Below, one piece after another: positions 46,070 to 55,702 of a stretch of DNA of 64,000 bases. Location of the stretch: NCBI RefSeq assembly GCF_000379485.1, contig NZ_KB902316.1, positions 70,722 to 134,721 of the forward strand. The letters run 5' to 3'. This DNA is from Wenxinia marina DSM 24838. GTDB lineage: Bacteria > Pseudomonadota > Alphaproteobacteria > Rhodobacterales > Rhodobacteraceae. Each line of letters opens with the position of its first letter. Position 1 is the stretch's first letter. A program made the position numbers and the translations under genes. Under the pieces are notes generated by a model. The model saw only the letters and a list, made by a program, of their open reading frames with translations. It made no database searches and had not been told where the DNA came from.

Positions 46070-46918
46070 CTATGGTTGCGACGCTGTGGCCCGGATCTGT
46101 CCGACCGTCTCTATAACCGTAGCAAGCCGGACTTCATCCGACGGATGTGTCCCCCAGAAGGACCTGGCACCTTGAGGAGTCACAGGCTCCTCCGGCCTTG
46201 CAAAGAAGCGGGCACCTACGATCGGATCATATCCGGCGGAGGTGGCGATATAGGTGCCGATCATATCAGACTCGAGTTCGTAGGTCTGGCTGAATGCCAT
46301 GTCTCCCAGTCCAGCACCCAAGTCCATCGCGTTGCGCATATTCGCACTGTCATTGCCGGTATACCGATACGGATTAGCAGCGTTCGCCTGAGCCTGACCA
46401 TAGGCCACCAGTGCCCCCATGATCAGCGCGCCAGCCATAGCTTGCTGTCTGCTCTTCTGGATGTGTTGGCCGACGTGATGACCTACCTCATGTCCGAGAA
46501 CAAAAGCCAACTCGTCCTCATTGCGGGCATCGGCAATCAGGGGGACGGTAAACGCGACAATGACGCTGCCGTCGTTGGTGTAGGTCTGGTAGGCGTTGCG
46601 GTCGCTTCGTTCATGGTCGACGATGATATGTACGTCGCAGTTAAAGCTAGGCCGATCAGTCGTTTGCGAGCGACAGAATGCTTCCGCAGCAGGCTCGACA
46701 CGCGCTATGACACGCTCAAATTGCCGCAAGGCATGGGCGGAACCGACTGTTGGCCGAATTTCGCTGCCCAGCTCCCGTTCCTGAGCGAACATCGCTCGCG
46801 CTTGACTGAGGCTCGTCTCCCCCGGCGCAGGAACCGTATAGGTCGTCCCACATGCCGTCAGAAACATCATCGACAGCGCCGACGCCCCCGTGGCCAAATT
46901 ACCAAGTCTCATCTTCAC
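46070..46918 (-). CDS. M48 family metallopeptidase lipoprotein
   Basis: A 282-residue lipoprotein (lipobox LTAC, Cys23) with an M48 zinc peptidase domain: HEVGHH with the HExxH core at 143-147 and the third ligand region YELESD near 214-218. It likely trims or checks outer-membrane proteins in the periplasm, like BepA/LoiP. The DNA is clearly AT-richer than its neighbours; one 60-base line (46321-46380) counted by eye has 31 G or C. Codon use differs too, so recent transfer is likely. Confidence 0.9.
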   Translation of the reverse strand: MKMRLGNLATGASALSMMFLTACGTTYTVPAPGETSLSQARAMFAQERELGSEIRPTVGSAHALRQFERVIARVEPAAEAFCRSQTTDRPSFNCDVHIIVDHERSDRNAYQTYTNDGSVIVAFTVPLIADARNEDELAFVLGHEVGHHVGQHIQKSRQQAMAGALIMGALVAYGQAQANAANPYRYTGNDSANMRNAMDLGAGLGDMAFSQTYELESDMIGTYIATSAGYDPIVGARFFARPEEPVTPQGARSFWGTHPSDEVRLATVIETVGQIRATASQP

Positions 46919-47004
46919 TCCATCTCTTTCGCAACGACCAACTATTCAGTCCTGAACACGAAAATTCACGGATGGTGCGGGATCGTGATGATTCTGAGGC
47001 AGAT

Positions 47005-47907
47005 TTAGGTGAGCAGGATCAGCGCGACGATCGAGACCGTCAGGACGGCGACGCCCGTCAGCTCCCGTGCCGTGATCCGCTCGCGGAAGACGAGGGCCGA
47101 GACGGCGAGGGACAGGATCAGTTCCGCCTGCCCGACCGCGTTCACGTAGCCGACCTTCTGCAGCGAGAAGGCCGCGAACCAGCAGCCCGAGCCGATGGCC
47201 GACGTCAGCCCCACCAGCGCCGCGATCCGCCAGGCGCCGAAGACGCGCCCGATCTCTCCCGGCTCGCGCCACAGCAGCCAGACGCCCAGCAGCACCGTCT
47301 GCACCGCCGTCACGCAGGCGAGGCCCGTGAGCGCGCGCAGCCCCGCGTCCCCCGACGGCAGCGCCAGCGTCGCCGCACGGTAGCCGACGCCCGACAGCGC
47401 GAAGAACAGCCCCGAGGCGAGGCCGAGCCCGGCCGAGACGTTCCACAGGCGCCGCAGTCCCCGCGCCGTCCCCCCCGGCATGTCGGACAGCAGGAGCACG
47501 CCCACGAGGCCCACGCAGATGGCGAGGAACGCCGGCCCGCTGACGCCTTCGCCCAGCAGGACGAGGCTGGCGAGGACGGACAGGATCACCTCGGTCTTCT
47601 TGAAGGTGACGCCGACCGCGAAGTTGCGGCGACGGAACAGCAGCATCATGCAGACGGTGGCGAGGATCTGCGTCACCCCGCCGGCCACGGCCCAGGGCCA
47701 GAAGCCGGCGGGCGGCACCGGCAGCGGCTGGCCGCTCGCCCGGCCGTGGAGGACGAGCGCGAGCGCCGCCAAGGGCACCGAGTAGACGAACCGCGCCCAC
47801 GTCGCGCCGGAGGCGGACAGGCGGCCCGAGCTCAGCTGCTTCTGCAGCATGAAGCGGACGGTCTGCGCGGTGACCGCGGCGAAGGTGACCCAGACCCACG
47901 GCTCCAT
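47005..47907 (-). CDS. EamA/DMT family transporter
   Basis: A 300-residue protein with ten hydrophobic segments in two repeated EamA halves. The N-terminal MEPWVWVTFAAVTAQTVRFM and the second half (LGLASGLFFALSGVGYRA, then VGYVNAVGQAELILSLAVSALVF) fit drug/metabolite exporters. The substrate is unknown. It ends next to the AT-richer M48 gene and begins two bases before the lipocalin stop, so it follows the lipocalin, YjbQ-unrelated operon 47909-49793. Confidence 0.88.
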   Translation of the reverse strand: MEPWVWVTFAAVTAQTVRFMLQKQLSSGRLSASGATWARFVYSVPLAALALVLHGRASGQPLPVPPAGFWPWAVAGGVTQILATVCMMLLFRRRNFAVGVTFKKTEVILSVLASLVLLGEGVSGPAFLAICVGLVGVLLLSDMPGGTARGLRRLWNVSAGLGLASGLFFALSGVGYRAATLALPSGDAGLRALTGLACVTAVQTVLLGVWLLWREPGEIGRVFGAWRIAALVGLTSAIGSGCWFAAFSLQKVGYVNAVGQAELILSLAVSALVFRERITARELTGVAVLTVSIVALILLT

Positions 47908-47908
47908 C

Positions 47909-48430
47909 TCAGGGCGTGCGCTGGAGCCGGGTGGCGTCGTAGCCGTTGAAGTCGAGGATCTCGCGCGCGACGCCGAGACGCTCGGCCGAGATGTCCGGGC
48001 GGCGGTTCAGCACCCAGCCGAGCGTGCCGTCCGGCGTGCCGATCACCAGCGTCTCGTAATCGCCGGCGACCCACAGGACCCACAGCTGCGCCGCCGGAAT
48101 CGCGGCCGTGGGCGTCAGGACGAACCGGCCCGGCATCGGAGAGGACGCCTGCACGTAGCCCGACCCGCCGTTCCAGTCGCGCTGGAACGTGACGCCGCCG
48201 CCCGCCAGTGGCGCGAGGAGGCTGACCGTATCGCCGGTCCGCCCCGCCTCCGCCGGGTTCGGGAAACGGGCCACGACGTGCCACAACCCATGCGCCCGCT
48301 CGAGGTCGAAGATCGCGGCCGAGGCGATGGGCTCGCCCCCCCGCCGGAACGACGGCGCCTCGGCCGGCGGGGCGGTCCGGCCGCAGGCGGCGATCGCGAG
48401 GGCGAGCGTCAGGAGGAGCGCGCGGATCAC
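47909..48430 (-). CDS. Lipocalin family lipoprotein (Blc-like)
   Basis: A 173-residue outer-membrane lipoprotein: lipobox IAAC near residue 15 and a lipocalin beta barrel with the G-x-W motif in ERAHGLWHVVARFPN. A late WVLWVAGDYETLVIGTPDG, and NRRPDISAE, match bacterial Blc. It binds or carries lipids or other hydrophobic ligands. The GTG start at 48430 overlaps the stop of the upstream gene (GTGA). Confidence 0.87.
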   Translation of the reverse strand: MIRALLLTLALAIAACGRTAPPAEAPSFRRGGEPIASAAIFDLERAHGLWHVVARFPNPAEAGRTGDTVSLLAPLAGGGVTFQRDWNGGSGYVQASSPMPGRFVLTPTAAIPAAQLWVLWVAGDYETLVIGTPDGTLGWVLNRRPDISAERLGVAREILDFNGYDATRLQRTP

Positions 48431-48750
48431 GGCGCGTCGCACCGGCGCAGGCGGCGCGGGGCGATCTGGTCCGGCGACTCCCACAGCCACAGCGCGTCAC
48501 GTTCCTGGTTGTACATCAGCACCACGTCCTCGACCGCGCCGCCGCAGTCGAGCCGCAGCGCCACCGCGCCCGTCGCGCCCAGAGGCACGATCGCGGTGGT
48601 CGTGCACAAACCGCCGTCCCGCCCGAGGTCCGCGGAGCCGATCATCACCTCGTCCCGGCACTCCCAGCCGCCCCAGCGGCCGGTCCAGGGAAAGTCCTCG
48701 GCCGCGGCCGGGCCGGCGGCGAGCGCCAGCAGGACCAGAAGCGCGCGCAT
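48427..48750 (-). CDS. Small secreted protein of unknown function
   Basis: A 107-residue protein with a signal peptide (1-17, ending GPAAA). The mature part has a WTGRWGGWECRDE start and four Cys residues (WEC, GLC, LDC, RRC), possibly two disulfides. It is coupled to the lipocalin (GTGA) and to the aldo/keto reductase upstream (TGATG). No family is recognised. Confidence 0.72.
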   Translation of the reverse strand: MRALLVLLALAAGPAAAEDFPWTGRWGGWECRDEVMIGSADLGRDGGLCTTTAIVPLGATGAVALRLDCGGAVEDVVLMYNQERDALWLWESPDQIAPRRLRRCDAP

Positions 48751-49793
48751 CAGTAGGGCAGCGGATGGGCGCGGTGGACCGCGTCGATATCGGCGAGCAC
48801 CTCGTCGGACAGGGCGACGTCCGCCCCGGCGAGGATGCGGCGCAGCTGCTCCACCGTCGTCGCGCCGATGATCGGCACCACGGGGAACGGCCGCGTCCGC
48901 TGCCAGGCGAGGGACATGTGCACGAGGTCGAGCCCGTGCTTCTGCGCGACCCCGACATACGCTTCGACCGCGCCGTCCACACGGTCGCTCACGCGCCCGC
49001 CGAGGTCCGGCACCCGCGACCGGCGCGACCCCTCGGGCACCTTTCCGCCACGGTACTTGCCGGTCAGGAACCCCGCGCCCAGGGGCGAGAAGCTGAGCAG
49101 CGTCACGTCCTCGTGGTGCGCCATCTCGGCCATGTCGGTGTCGTAGAGGCGCGCCAGCAGCGAATATTCGTTCTGCACCGTAGCGACCCGCGGTCCGCCC
49201 GCGGCCTCGGCGCGGGCGATCCACTGCATCGTGCCCCAGGCGGTCTCGTTCGACAGGCCGAAGGCGCGGATCTTGCCCTCGGCGACGAGGGCCTTCAGCG
49301 TCTCGACCATGCCGTCCATGTGGTCGGCGACCTCGCCCGTGTCCTGCCCCCGCGGGTCGAAGGTCCAGTTCTGCCGGAAGTGGTAGCTGCCCCGCTCGGG
49401 CCAGTGCAGCTGGTAGAGGTCGATCCGATCCGTCCGCAGCCGCCGCAACGATCCTTCGACGATTTCGCGCAGGGTCGCGCCGGAATAGCCGGCGCCGTCG
49501 CGCACCATGCCGCCGTTCGGTCCCGTCGCCTTGGTCGCGATGACGACGTCGTCGCGGCGGCCGGTCTCTTCCAGCCAGTTGCCGATGATCCGTTCGGTCC
49601 GGCCCACCGTCTCGGCCCGGACGGGGGCGACGGGATACATCTCGGCCGCGTCGAGGAAGTCGATGCCGGCCTCAAGCGCCATCGAAATCTGGCGGTGCGC
49701 GGCGTCCTGCTCGGTCTGGTTGCCGAAGGTCATGGTGCCGAGGCACCAGGCCGATACCTCGATCCCGCTGCGGCCCAACGTCGTCCTGTCCAT
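48750..49793 (-). CDS. Aldo/keto reductase
   Basis: A 347-residue NADPH-dependent oxidoreductase (Tas-like). The catalytic tetrad is visible: DAAEMYP (Asp and Tyr), ATKATG (Lys) and LYQLHWPE (His). The C-terminal IIGATTVEQLRRIL stretch binds NADPH. The length, with the insert near residues 130-155, resembles the E. coli Tas family. The ATG at 49793 suits MDRTTLGRSGIEVSA; the longer frame upstream is not family-like. It heads a four-gene leftward unit. Confidence 0.92.
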   Translation of the reverse strand: MDRTTLGRSGIEVSAWCLGTMTFGNQTEQDAAHRQISMALEAGIDFLDAAEMYPVAPVRAETVGRTERIIGNWLEETGRRDDVVIATKATGPNGGMVRDGAGYSGATLREIVEGSLRRLRTDRIDLYQLHWPERGSYHFRQNWTFDPRGQDTGEVADHMDGMVETLKALVAEGKIRAFGLSNETAWGTMQWIARAEAAGGPRVATVQNEYSLLARLYDTDMAEMAHHEDVTLLSFSPLGAGFLTGKYRGGKVPEGSRRSRVPDLGGRVSDRVDGAVEAYVGVAQKHGLDLVHMSLAWQRTRPFPVVPIIGATTVEQLRRILAGADVALSDEVLADIDAVHRAHPLPY

Positions 49794-49972
49794 CGTCTCG
49801 TCCCTTCGTCTGTCGCGGCGAGGGCGCAGCCTAGCGGCGGGCGGTCCGGGCACAAGGGCGGAAGCGTGGCCCGGCTGCATCGTGCGCGGTGCGATCCGGG
49901 AGCCGCCCTGCCCTGCCCCATCCCTGCCCGAATCGGACGGCGGGATCGGTCGCGAGGGAACGGGAGACGGGC

Positions 49973-50161
49973 ATGCGCAAGGACAGGACCGACCGGGGCG
50001 GCCGGGGACCGGCGCTGGGTATCGCCGCCGCGGCGGCGACGGGCGCGGTCCTCGGCCTCGTCGCGGTCGGCCCCGATCCGCTCGCCCCGCTGATCGCGCT
50101 GGTCATCGGGGGACTTGCCATGCTCGCCTGGCCGGCGGAGGCGGGAGACGAGGCCGAATAA
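49973..50161 (+). CDS. Small two-helix membrane protein
   Basis: A 62-residue ORF with two hydrophobic stretches (about 14-33 and 38-53) and polar ends. The ATG at 49973 has GGGAGACGGG just upstream. It precedes the MFS gene by 39 bases. No family is recognised, so this could be spurious. Confidence 0.5.
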   Translation: MRKDRTDRGGRGPALGIAAAAATGAVLGLVAVGPDPLAPLIALVIGGLAMLAWPAEAGDEAE

Positions 50162-50200
50162 GGCTGGCGCCCGCCCGTCCGACGGAGTTCTCTGCCGCCC

Positions 50201-51436
50201 ATGCGGCTGCTCCTGACGTTCGCGCCCCTGTTCCTTTCGGTGATCCTCCTGCAGCTGTCGTCGGGGGGCGTCGGGCCGCTGGACGCGCTCGTCGGCCTCG
50301 CACAGGGCTTCACCCCGGGCGAGGTCGGCATCCTCGGCTCGGCGCACTTCCTCGGCTTCTTCCTCGGCTGCTGGTGGGCGCCGCGCCTGATGGGCACCGT
50401 CGGCCATGCCCGCGCCTACGCCAGCTGCACCGCCCTCGGCGCCATCGGCCTCGCCGCGCACGTCCTGGTCGCCGACCCCTGGGCGTGGACGATCTTCCGC
50501 ATCGCGTCGGGGGTGTGCATCGCCGGCTGCTACACGGTGATCGAGGCGTGGCTGCAGGCGGCGGTCACGAACGAGACGCGGGGGCGGGCGATGGGCACCT
50601 ACCGGGTCGTCGACGTCTCGGCCTCGTTCGCGGCGCAGTTCATGATCGGGGCGCTGGCGAACCTCGAGGTCTACATCGCCTACAACCTGCTGACGATCTT
50701 CTGCTGCGCCTCGATCCTCCCGCTGGCCGTGTCGCGGCAGGTCCAGCCGGTGGCGGGCGGGGCCCTGCGGCTGTGGCCGCGCCTCGGCTGGGCCTGCTCG
50801 CCGCTGGCCACCATCGCCGTCGTCGTCTCGGCGATCTCGGGGGCGAGCTTCCGCATGGTCGGGCCGATATACGGCTCCGAAGTGGGGCTGGCCGCGGATC
50901 AGATCGGCGTGTTCCTCGCGACCTACGTGGCAGGCGGCGCGCTGGCCCAGTATCCCGCCGGCTGGCTCGCCGACCGGTTCGACCGGCGGAGCGTGCTGAT
51001 CGGGCTGTCGGCCGCGTCCGTCGTCTCGTGCGCCCTCACCGTGGGGATGGCCGGGAGCGGCTGGCTCGGCGTGATGGCGGGGGCGGCGCTGTTCGGGGTG
51101 ACAACGGTGCCGATCTACTCGGTCGCGACGGCGCACGCCCACGATTTCTGCGCGGACGGCGACCGGGTGGAGCTGTCGGCGGCGATGATGTTCTTCTACG
51201 CCGTGGGCGCCATCGCCGCGCCCTGGAGCACCTCCGCCCTGATCGCCGCGTTCGGCCCGTCCTCGCTGTTCGTCGTGATCTCGCTGGCGCATGTGGCGCT
51301 GATCGGCTTCGGCCTCTTCCGCCGCCGCGCCCGGCCCGCGCCGGGGGCGCGGACGCGCTACGTCTGGGCGCCGCGCACCTCGTTCTGGATCGGCCGGCTG
51401 ACGGGGCGCGAGCGACAGCGCGATCCGGGCGATTGA
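50201..51436 (+). CDS. MFS transporter (sugar phosphate/YcaD-like)
   Basis: A 411-residue transporter of the major facilitator class with twelve hydrophobic segments. The TM2-3 loop motif of MFS proteins reads GCWWAPRLMGTVGHARAYA, and its partner in the second half is QYPAGWLADRFDRRSVLIG. The C-terminus is basic. The overall pattern is like the YcaD/inner-membrane MFS group, and the substrate is unknown. Confidence 0.88.
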   Translation: MRLLLTFAPLFLSVILLQLSSGGVGPLDALVGLAQGFTPGEVGILGSAHFLGFFLGCWWAPRLMGTVGHARAYASCTALGAIGLAAHVLVADPWAWTIFRIASGVCIAGCYTVIEAWLQAAVTNETRGRAMGTYRVVDVSASFAAQFMIGALANLEVYIAYNLLTIFCCASILPLAVSRQVQPVAGGALRLWPRLGWACSPLATIAVVVSAISGASFRMVGPIYGSEVGLAADQIGVFLATYVAGGALAQYPAGWLADRFDRRSVLIGLSAASVVSCALTVGMAGSGWLGVMAGAALFGVTTVPIYSVATAHAHDFCADGDRVELSAAMMFFYAVGAIAAPWSTSALIAAFGPSSLFVVISLAHVALIGFGLFRRRARPAPGARTRYVWAPRTSFWIGRLTGRERQRDPGD

Positions 51437-51502
51437 TCTGGCTCAAGGTCCGGAGCGGACGCGCGTGACAGAACGGCCCCGTCCCAGAACGGAGCTGATC
51501 CC

Positions 51503-52249
51503 ATGCCTTTCGATTTCACCGGCAAGACCGCCATCGTCACCGGCGCCGCCTCCGGCATCGGCGCCGCCGTCGCGCGCGAGCTCGCCGCCGGCGGCGCCCG
51601 CGTCATGGTCGCCGACCTGCATGCCGACGCGGCCGAAGAGGTGGCCGCCGGGATCGGAGACGCCGCTTTCGCCCACGCTGTCGACACCTCCGACCCCGCC
51701 GCCGTCGAGGCGATGGTCGCGGGCGCGGTGGAGAAGACCGGCGCCCTGCACCTCCTGGTCAACAACGCCGGCATCGGCGGCCCGGCCGAGCCGGTGGGCA
51801 ACTACCCGCTGGACGGCTGGCGCAAGGTGATGGGCGTGAACCTCGACGGCGTCTTCTACGGCATGCGCTACGGCATTCCGGCGATGGAGAAGGCCGGCGG
51901 CGGCGCCATCGTCAACATGGCGTCGATCCTCGGCACCGTCGGCTTCGCCACCGCCTCGGCCTACGTCGCGGCGAAGCACGCGGTTGTCGGCCTGACCAAG
52001 GTTGCGGCGATGGAATACGCGACCAAGGGCATCCGCGTGAACGCGGTCGGGCCGGGGTTCATCCGGACGCCGCTCCTCGACGCCAACCTCGACGAGGCCA
52101 CCCTCACCGCCATCGCCGGCATGCACCCGGTCCACCGCCTCGGCACGTCCGAGGAGGTGTCGGCGCTCACCTGCTTCCTGCTGTCCGACGCCGCCAGCTT
52201 CGTCACCGGCAGCTACCACCTCGTCGACGGGGGCTACACGGCGCAGTAG
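51503..52249 (+). CDS. SDR family oxidoreductase
   Basis: A 248-residue classical short-chain dehydrogenase. The cofactor motif TGAASGIG is at 12-19, VADLH at the end of beta-2 suits NAD, NNAG is near 87-90, and the catalytic YxxxK is YVAAK (Tyr152, Lys156). Such proteins are often labelled FabG or glucose 1-dehydrogenase; the substrate is not evident. The ATG at 51503 has GGAG eight bases upstream. Confidence 0.9.
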   Translation: MPFDFTGKTAIVTGAASGIGAAVARELAAGGARVMVADLHADAAEEVAAGIGDAAFAHAVDTSDPAAVEAMVAGAVEKTGALHLLVNNAGIGGPAEPVGNYPLDGWRKVMGVNLDGVFYGMRYGIPAMEKAGGGAIVNMASILGTVGFATASAYVAAKHAVVGLTKVAAMEYATKGIRVNAVGPGFIRTPLLDANLDEATLTAIAGMHPVHRLGTSEEVSALTCFLLSDAASFVTGSYHLVDGGYTAQ

Positions 52250-52310
52250 CCCCCTCTGGTCAGACCGGCGGGCCGTCTATAGGTAGGCGGCCGATCCCCA
52301 AGGACGTCCC

Positions 52311-54023
52311 ATGGCCCGCCACCTCATCACCTCCGCGATTCCGTACATCAACGGGATCAAGCACCTCGGAAACCTCGTCGGCAGCCAGTTGCCCGCCGAC
52401 CTCTACGCCCGCTACCTGCGCGGGCGCGGGCACGAGGTGCTGTTCCTCTGCGCCACCGACGAGCACGGCACGCCTGCCGAGATCGCGGCCCAGAAGGCCG
52501 GCAAGCCGGTGGCGGAGTACTGCGAGGAGATGCACGGCGTGCAGGCGGCGCTGGCCGACGGCTTCGGCCTGTCGTTCGACCATTTCGGCCGCTCCTCCAG
52601 TCCGCAGAACCATCGCCTGACGCAGCACTTCGCCGCCCGCCTCGACGCCGCCGGGCTGATCCGCGAAGTGACCGAGCACCAGATGTACTCGCCCACCGAC
52701 GGCCGCTTCCTGCCGGACCGCTACATCGAGGGCACCTGCCCCAATTGCGGCTTCGACAGCGCGCGGGGCGACCAGTGCGACAACTGCACCAAGCAGCTTG
52801 ATCCCACGGACCTGATCAACCCGCGCTCCACCATCTCGGGCGCGACGGATCTGGAGCTGCGGGAGACCAAGCACCTCTACCTGCGGCAGTCGGCGATGAA
52901 GGACGACCTGGCGGCGTGGATCGACCGGCAGACGGACTGGCCGGTGCTGACCACGTCAATCGCGAAGAAGTGGCTCAACGACGGCGACGGGTTGCAGGAC
53001 CGCGGCATCACCCGCGACCTCGACTGGGGCGTGCCGGTGCAGCGGGGCGACCAGCCCTGGCCGGGGATGGAGGGCAAGGTCTTCTACGTCTGGTTCGACG
53101 CGCCGATCGAGTACATCGCCTGCGGCGCAGAGTGGGTCGAGGCCGGCAAGGGCGACGACTGGGAGCGCTGGTGGCGCACCGACAAGGGCGCGGACGACGT
53201 GCGCTACACGCAGTTCATGGGCAAGGACAACGTGCCCTTCCACACCCTGTCCTTCCCGGTGACGATCCTCGGCTCGGGCGAGCCGTGGAAGCTCGTCGAC
53301 TACATCAAGTCGTTCAACTACCTCAATTACGACGGCGGCCAGTTCAGCACCTCGCGCGGGCGCGGCGTGTTCATGGACCAGGCGCTGGAGATCCTGCCGG
53401 CCGACTACTGGCGCTGGTGGCTGCTCAGCCGTGCGCCCGAGACGTCCGACAGCGAGTTCACCTGGGAGGCGTTCCAGCAGGACGTGAACAAGGATCTCGC
53501 CGACGTCCTCGGCAACTTCGTCAGCCGGATCACCAAGTTCTGCCGGTCGAAGTTCGGCGAGGCGGTGCCGGAGGGCGGCGCCTACGGCGCGCGGGAAGAG
53601 GCGCTGCTCGCCGACCTGACGCGGCGCATCGCGGCCTACGAGAAGAGCATGGACGCGATCGAGGTCCGCAAGGCGGCGGCCGAGCTGCGGGGCATCTGGG
53701 TCGCGGGGAACGAGTACCTGCAGGCCGCGGCGCCCTGGGCCACGTTCAAGGAGGACCCGCAGACGGCTGCCATGCAGGTCCGCCTCGGTCTCAACCTGGT
53801 CCGCCTCTACGCCGTGCTGTCTGCGCCGTTCCTGCCCTTCTCCTCCGCGCGGCTCCTGGAGGCGATCGGCGCGGAGGACGCCGGCTGGCCGAATGACGTG
53901 GGCGAGGCCTTGCGCGCCCTGCCCGCCGGCCATGCCTTCACCGTGCCCGAGGTGATGTTCGCCAAGATCGCCGACGAGGACCGCGCGGCCTGGGCCGAGC
54001 GGTTCGCCGGCGTCCGCGGCTGA
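52311..54023 (+). CDS. metG: Methionyl-tRNA synthetase
   Basis: MetRS (570 residues) charges initiator and elongator tRNA-Met. The HIGH-type motif is [11 protein letters not shown] at 13-23, and the zinc knuckle is [17 protein letters not shown] at about 143-159. The KMSKS-like loop reads QFSTSRGRG near residue 345, so the first Lys is Gln and the fourth residue Thr. Length suits the form without the C-terminal dimerisation domain. The last 217 bases lie antisense to the SGNH hydrolase frame. Confidence 0.96.
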   Translation: MARHLITSAIPYINGIKHLGNLVGSQLPADLYARYLRGRGHEVLFLCATDEHGTPAEIAAQKAGKPVAEYCEEMHGVQAALADGFGLSFDHFGRSSSPQNHRLTQHFAARLDAAGLIREVTEHQMYSPTDGRFLPDRYIEGTCPNCGFDSARGDQCDNCTKQLDPTDLINPRSTISGATDLELRETKHLYLRQSAMKDDLAAWIDRQTDWPVLTTSIAKKWLNDGDGLQDRGITRDLDWGVPVQRGDQPWPGMEGKVFYVWFDAPIEYIACGAEWVEAGKGDDWERWWRTDKGADDVRYTQFMGKDNVPFHTLSFPVTILGSGEPWKLVDYIKSFNYLNYDGGQFSTSRGRGVFMDQALEILPADYWRWWLLSRAPETSDSEFTWEAFQQDVNKDLADVLGNFVSRITKFCRSKFGEAVPEGGAYGAREEALLADLTRRIAAYEKSMDAIEVRKAAAELRGIWVAGNEYLQAAAPWATFKEDPQTAAMQVRLGLNLVRLYAVLSAPFLPFSSARLLEAIGAEDAGWPNDVGEALRALPAGHAFTVPEVMFAKIADEDRAAWAERFAGVRG

Positions 54024-54739
54024 TCGAGCCGCCGCGCCTCGCCGGCCCGGATGGCGGCGGCGAGGCAGCGGCCCCACTTCTCGTAGACCAGCGGTCCGGC
54101 GTGGAAGCCGTCGATGGCCAGCTCCAGCGGGTCGAGCGTGAAATCCGGCGGCACGTGCGCCAGCCCCGGCACCCGCCGCGCCGCCCGCGCCAGCACCCGG
54201 TCGAACCGCGCCACCTGCGCACCGACGATCCAGCGCAGCGGCTGCGGCAGGAGCGGGAACACCGAGACCGGCGGCATGCCCGAGGCGTACAGCGTCCGCA
54301 CCCCGTAGCGCATCCGCAAGAGGATCGTCAGCCGCCGCATCCGCCACAGGTACAGCGGCCACGGCACCCCGTTCTTGGCGTCGTTGACGCCGAGCGTCGT
54401 GACCGCGACGTCGAACCGCCCCCGCTCCGCCCGCTCCAGCGCCGCCAGGGTCGAACCCGCCGTGGCGCCCGACCGTGCGATCAGCCGCCACTCCACCCGG
54501 AAATCCCGCGCCAGGTCCGACACCAGCCGTCCCGCCAGCGCCGCACTCTGCCGCCGGGCTCCGACGCCGGCGGCCGAGCTGTCGCCGACGATCAGCACCC
54601 GCAGCCGCGGACCGCGTCCTGCGACACCCTCGCGGGGTCCGTCCGCCTCGGGGAGAATGCGGGCAAGCCGGCGCAGGCGCAGCGCCTGCCAGGCGAGAAC
54701 GGGGGCAAGGACCAGTCGGGCGGGAATGTCGGCGGTCAT
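53807..54739 (-). CDS. SGNH/GDSL hydrolase with antisense C-terminal extension
   Basis: A serine hydrolase of the SGNH class. Block I is [16 protein letters not shown], block III-like LGVNDAKNG, and the catalytic DGFHAG near residue 232 supplies the Asp/His. The normal domain ends about [18 protein letters not shown], but the frame then runs on for about 72 residues antisense to metG because no stop is met. The extension is Ser/Ala/Arg-rich with no domain. The start is the ATG at 54739; a TTG at 54772 would add 11 residues. Fatty acid or arylester cleavage is likely for the domain. Confidence 0.75.
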   Translation of the reverse strand: MTADIPARLVLAPVLAWQALRLRRLARILPEADGPREGVAGRGPRLRVLIVGDSSAAGVGARRQSAALAGRLVSDLARDFRVEWRLIARSGATAGSTLAALERAERGRFDVAVTTLGVNDAKNGVPWPLYLWRMRRLTILLRMRYGVRTLYASGMPPVSVFPLLPQPLRWIVGAQVARFDRVLARAARRVPGLAHVPPDFTLDPLELAIDGFHAGPLVYEKWGRCLAAAIRAGEARRLDQPRTPANRSAQAARSSSAILANITSGTVKAWPAGRARKASPTSFGQPASSAPIASRSRAEEKGRNGADSTA

Positions 54740-55021
54740 GGGCAGCTCGCGGACAGATTGGCCGGTGGACAAGATGGCATGCCGGCGTGACGCGGCAATG
54801 ATCGTTGCGGGCGGAGCGTCTACAATAGGTCAGGATTCCGCTGATTGCCTTCCGGAAGGGGACCATGGCATGACGGGTGCTCGCAAATGCCCGGAAGGTA
54901 TGCGCGACGCGGCAGCCGGGATCGACGCGATCAGAACCGGGAGCACCCGTTCCAGTGCCACCGGGGCCCGTTTGAAGCCGATTCGGTTTCCCGCGCCTCG
55001 CCCTCCCGCTGCCCCCGGACC
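54740..55021. other. Intergenic gap between SGNH hydrolase and DUF2161 gene
   Basis: About 280 bases with no convincing gene. A TACAAT -10-like box lies at about 54821-54826 on the plus strand, followed by CCGGAAGGGG and an ATG at 54869, but the ORF from there is low in complexity and runs into the DUF2161 gene antisense. Confidence 0.5.
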
Positions 55022-55702
55022 CTACTCGGCCGCCTCGGCCAGCCGCGCCAGCTCGCACGACCATTCGTCGAGGGCCGCCCGCCCGTTCGGCGTCAGCCGG
55101 TAGATGCCGTGCGCCACCCTCTCGAACCAGCCGTAGTGATCGTCCCGCAGGATCGCCCCTGCCCGGGCCACGCCTGTCGCCCTCGCGATCGCCGCCGGGC
55201 TGGCCTCGCCCGTCGAGAGGTGCCCGGCACAGCGCAGCGCGTCCTGACGATAGGCCGTGACGCGCTTGATCCCCGTCGTGCCGGCGATGTTCGGATCGCC
55301 CACGCGCCGGTCGAACTCCCGGATCAGCCTCCCCGCCCGCGCCGCCGACTTGCGCGGCGCGTAGGGGCCGGGGTCGAGATGCGCCTCCACCGCGTCGCCC
55401 TTCACCGCCAGCAGACCCAGCCCCAGGCGCCGGCACAGCGCCACGATGTCGCGGTAGCGCGGCCCCCAGCCGCGCTTCGGCGGGACGGCGACGGCGAGGT
55501 AGACATGGTCGAAGAGCGCCAGCCGGGCCACACCCTGCAGCACCAGCTGGAGCGAGAACGAGGTCTTCAGCTCCACGATCACCGGCGGCTCGTCGCCGCG
55601 CACCGCCATCAGGTCGCAGGCGCCGACCTCTGCCTTGACGACGTAGCCCTGCCGCTCGAGATGCGCCTTCACCGGCGCCGCGAGGTCGGCCTCGCGGATC
55701 AC
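55022..55702 (-). CDS. DUF2161 domain protein (PD-(D/E)XK nuclease-like, winged helix)
   Basis: A 226-residue protein of the DUF2161 family. The N-terminal half has [14 protein letters not shown] and [18 protein letters not shown], a D...ExK pattern like PD-(D/E)XK nucleases. The C-terminal part (about 150-226) has a winged-helix look: [20 protein letters not shown] then [17 protein letters not shown]. The family name phosphodiesterase is prediction only. The GTG start at 55702 overlaps the mraY stop as GTGA, so it is translated with the dcw cluster. Confidence 0.85.
   Translation of the reverse strand: MIREADLAAPVKAHLERQGYVVKAEVGACDLMAVRGDEPPVIVELKTSFSLQLVLQGVARLALFDHVYLAVAVPPKRGWGPRYRDIVALCRRLGLGLLAVKGDAVEAHLDPGPYAPRKSAARAGRLIREFDRRVGDPNIAGTTGIKRVTAYRQDALRCAGHLSTGEASPAAIARATGVARAGAILRDDHYGWFERVAHGIYRLTPNGRAALDEWSCELARLAEAAE

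Noticed and set aside
54869-55103. Small plus-strand ORF after a TACAAT box and a GGAAGGGG ribosome site
   Set aside because: Low-complexity Arg/Ala/Ser/Pro text and antisense overlap with DUF2161; no hydrophobic or domain signal.
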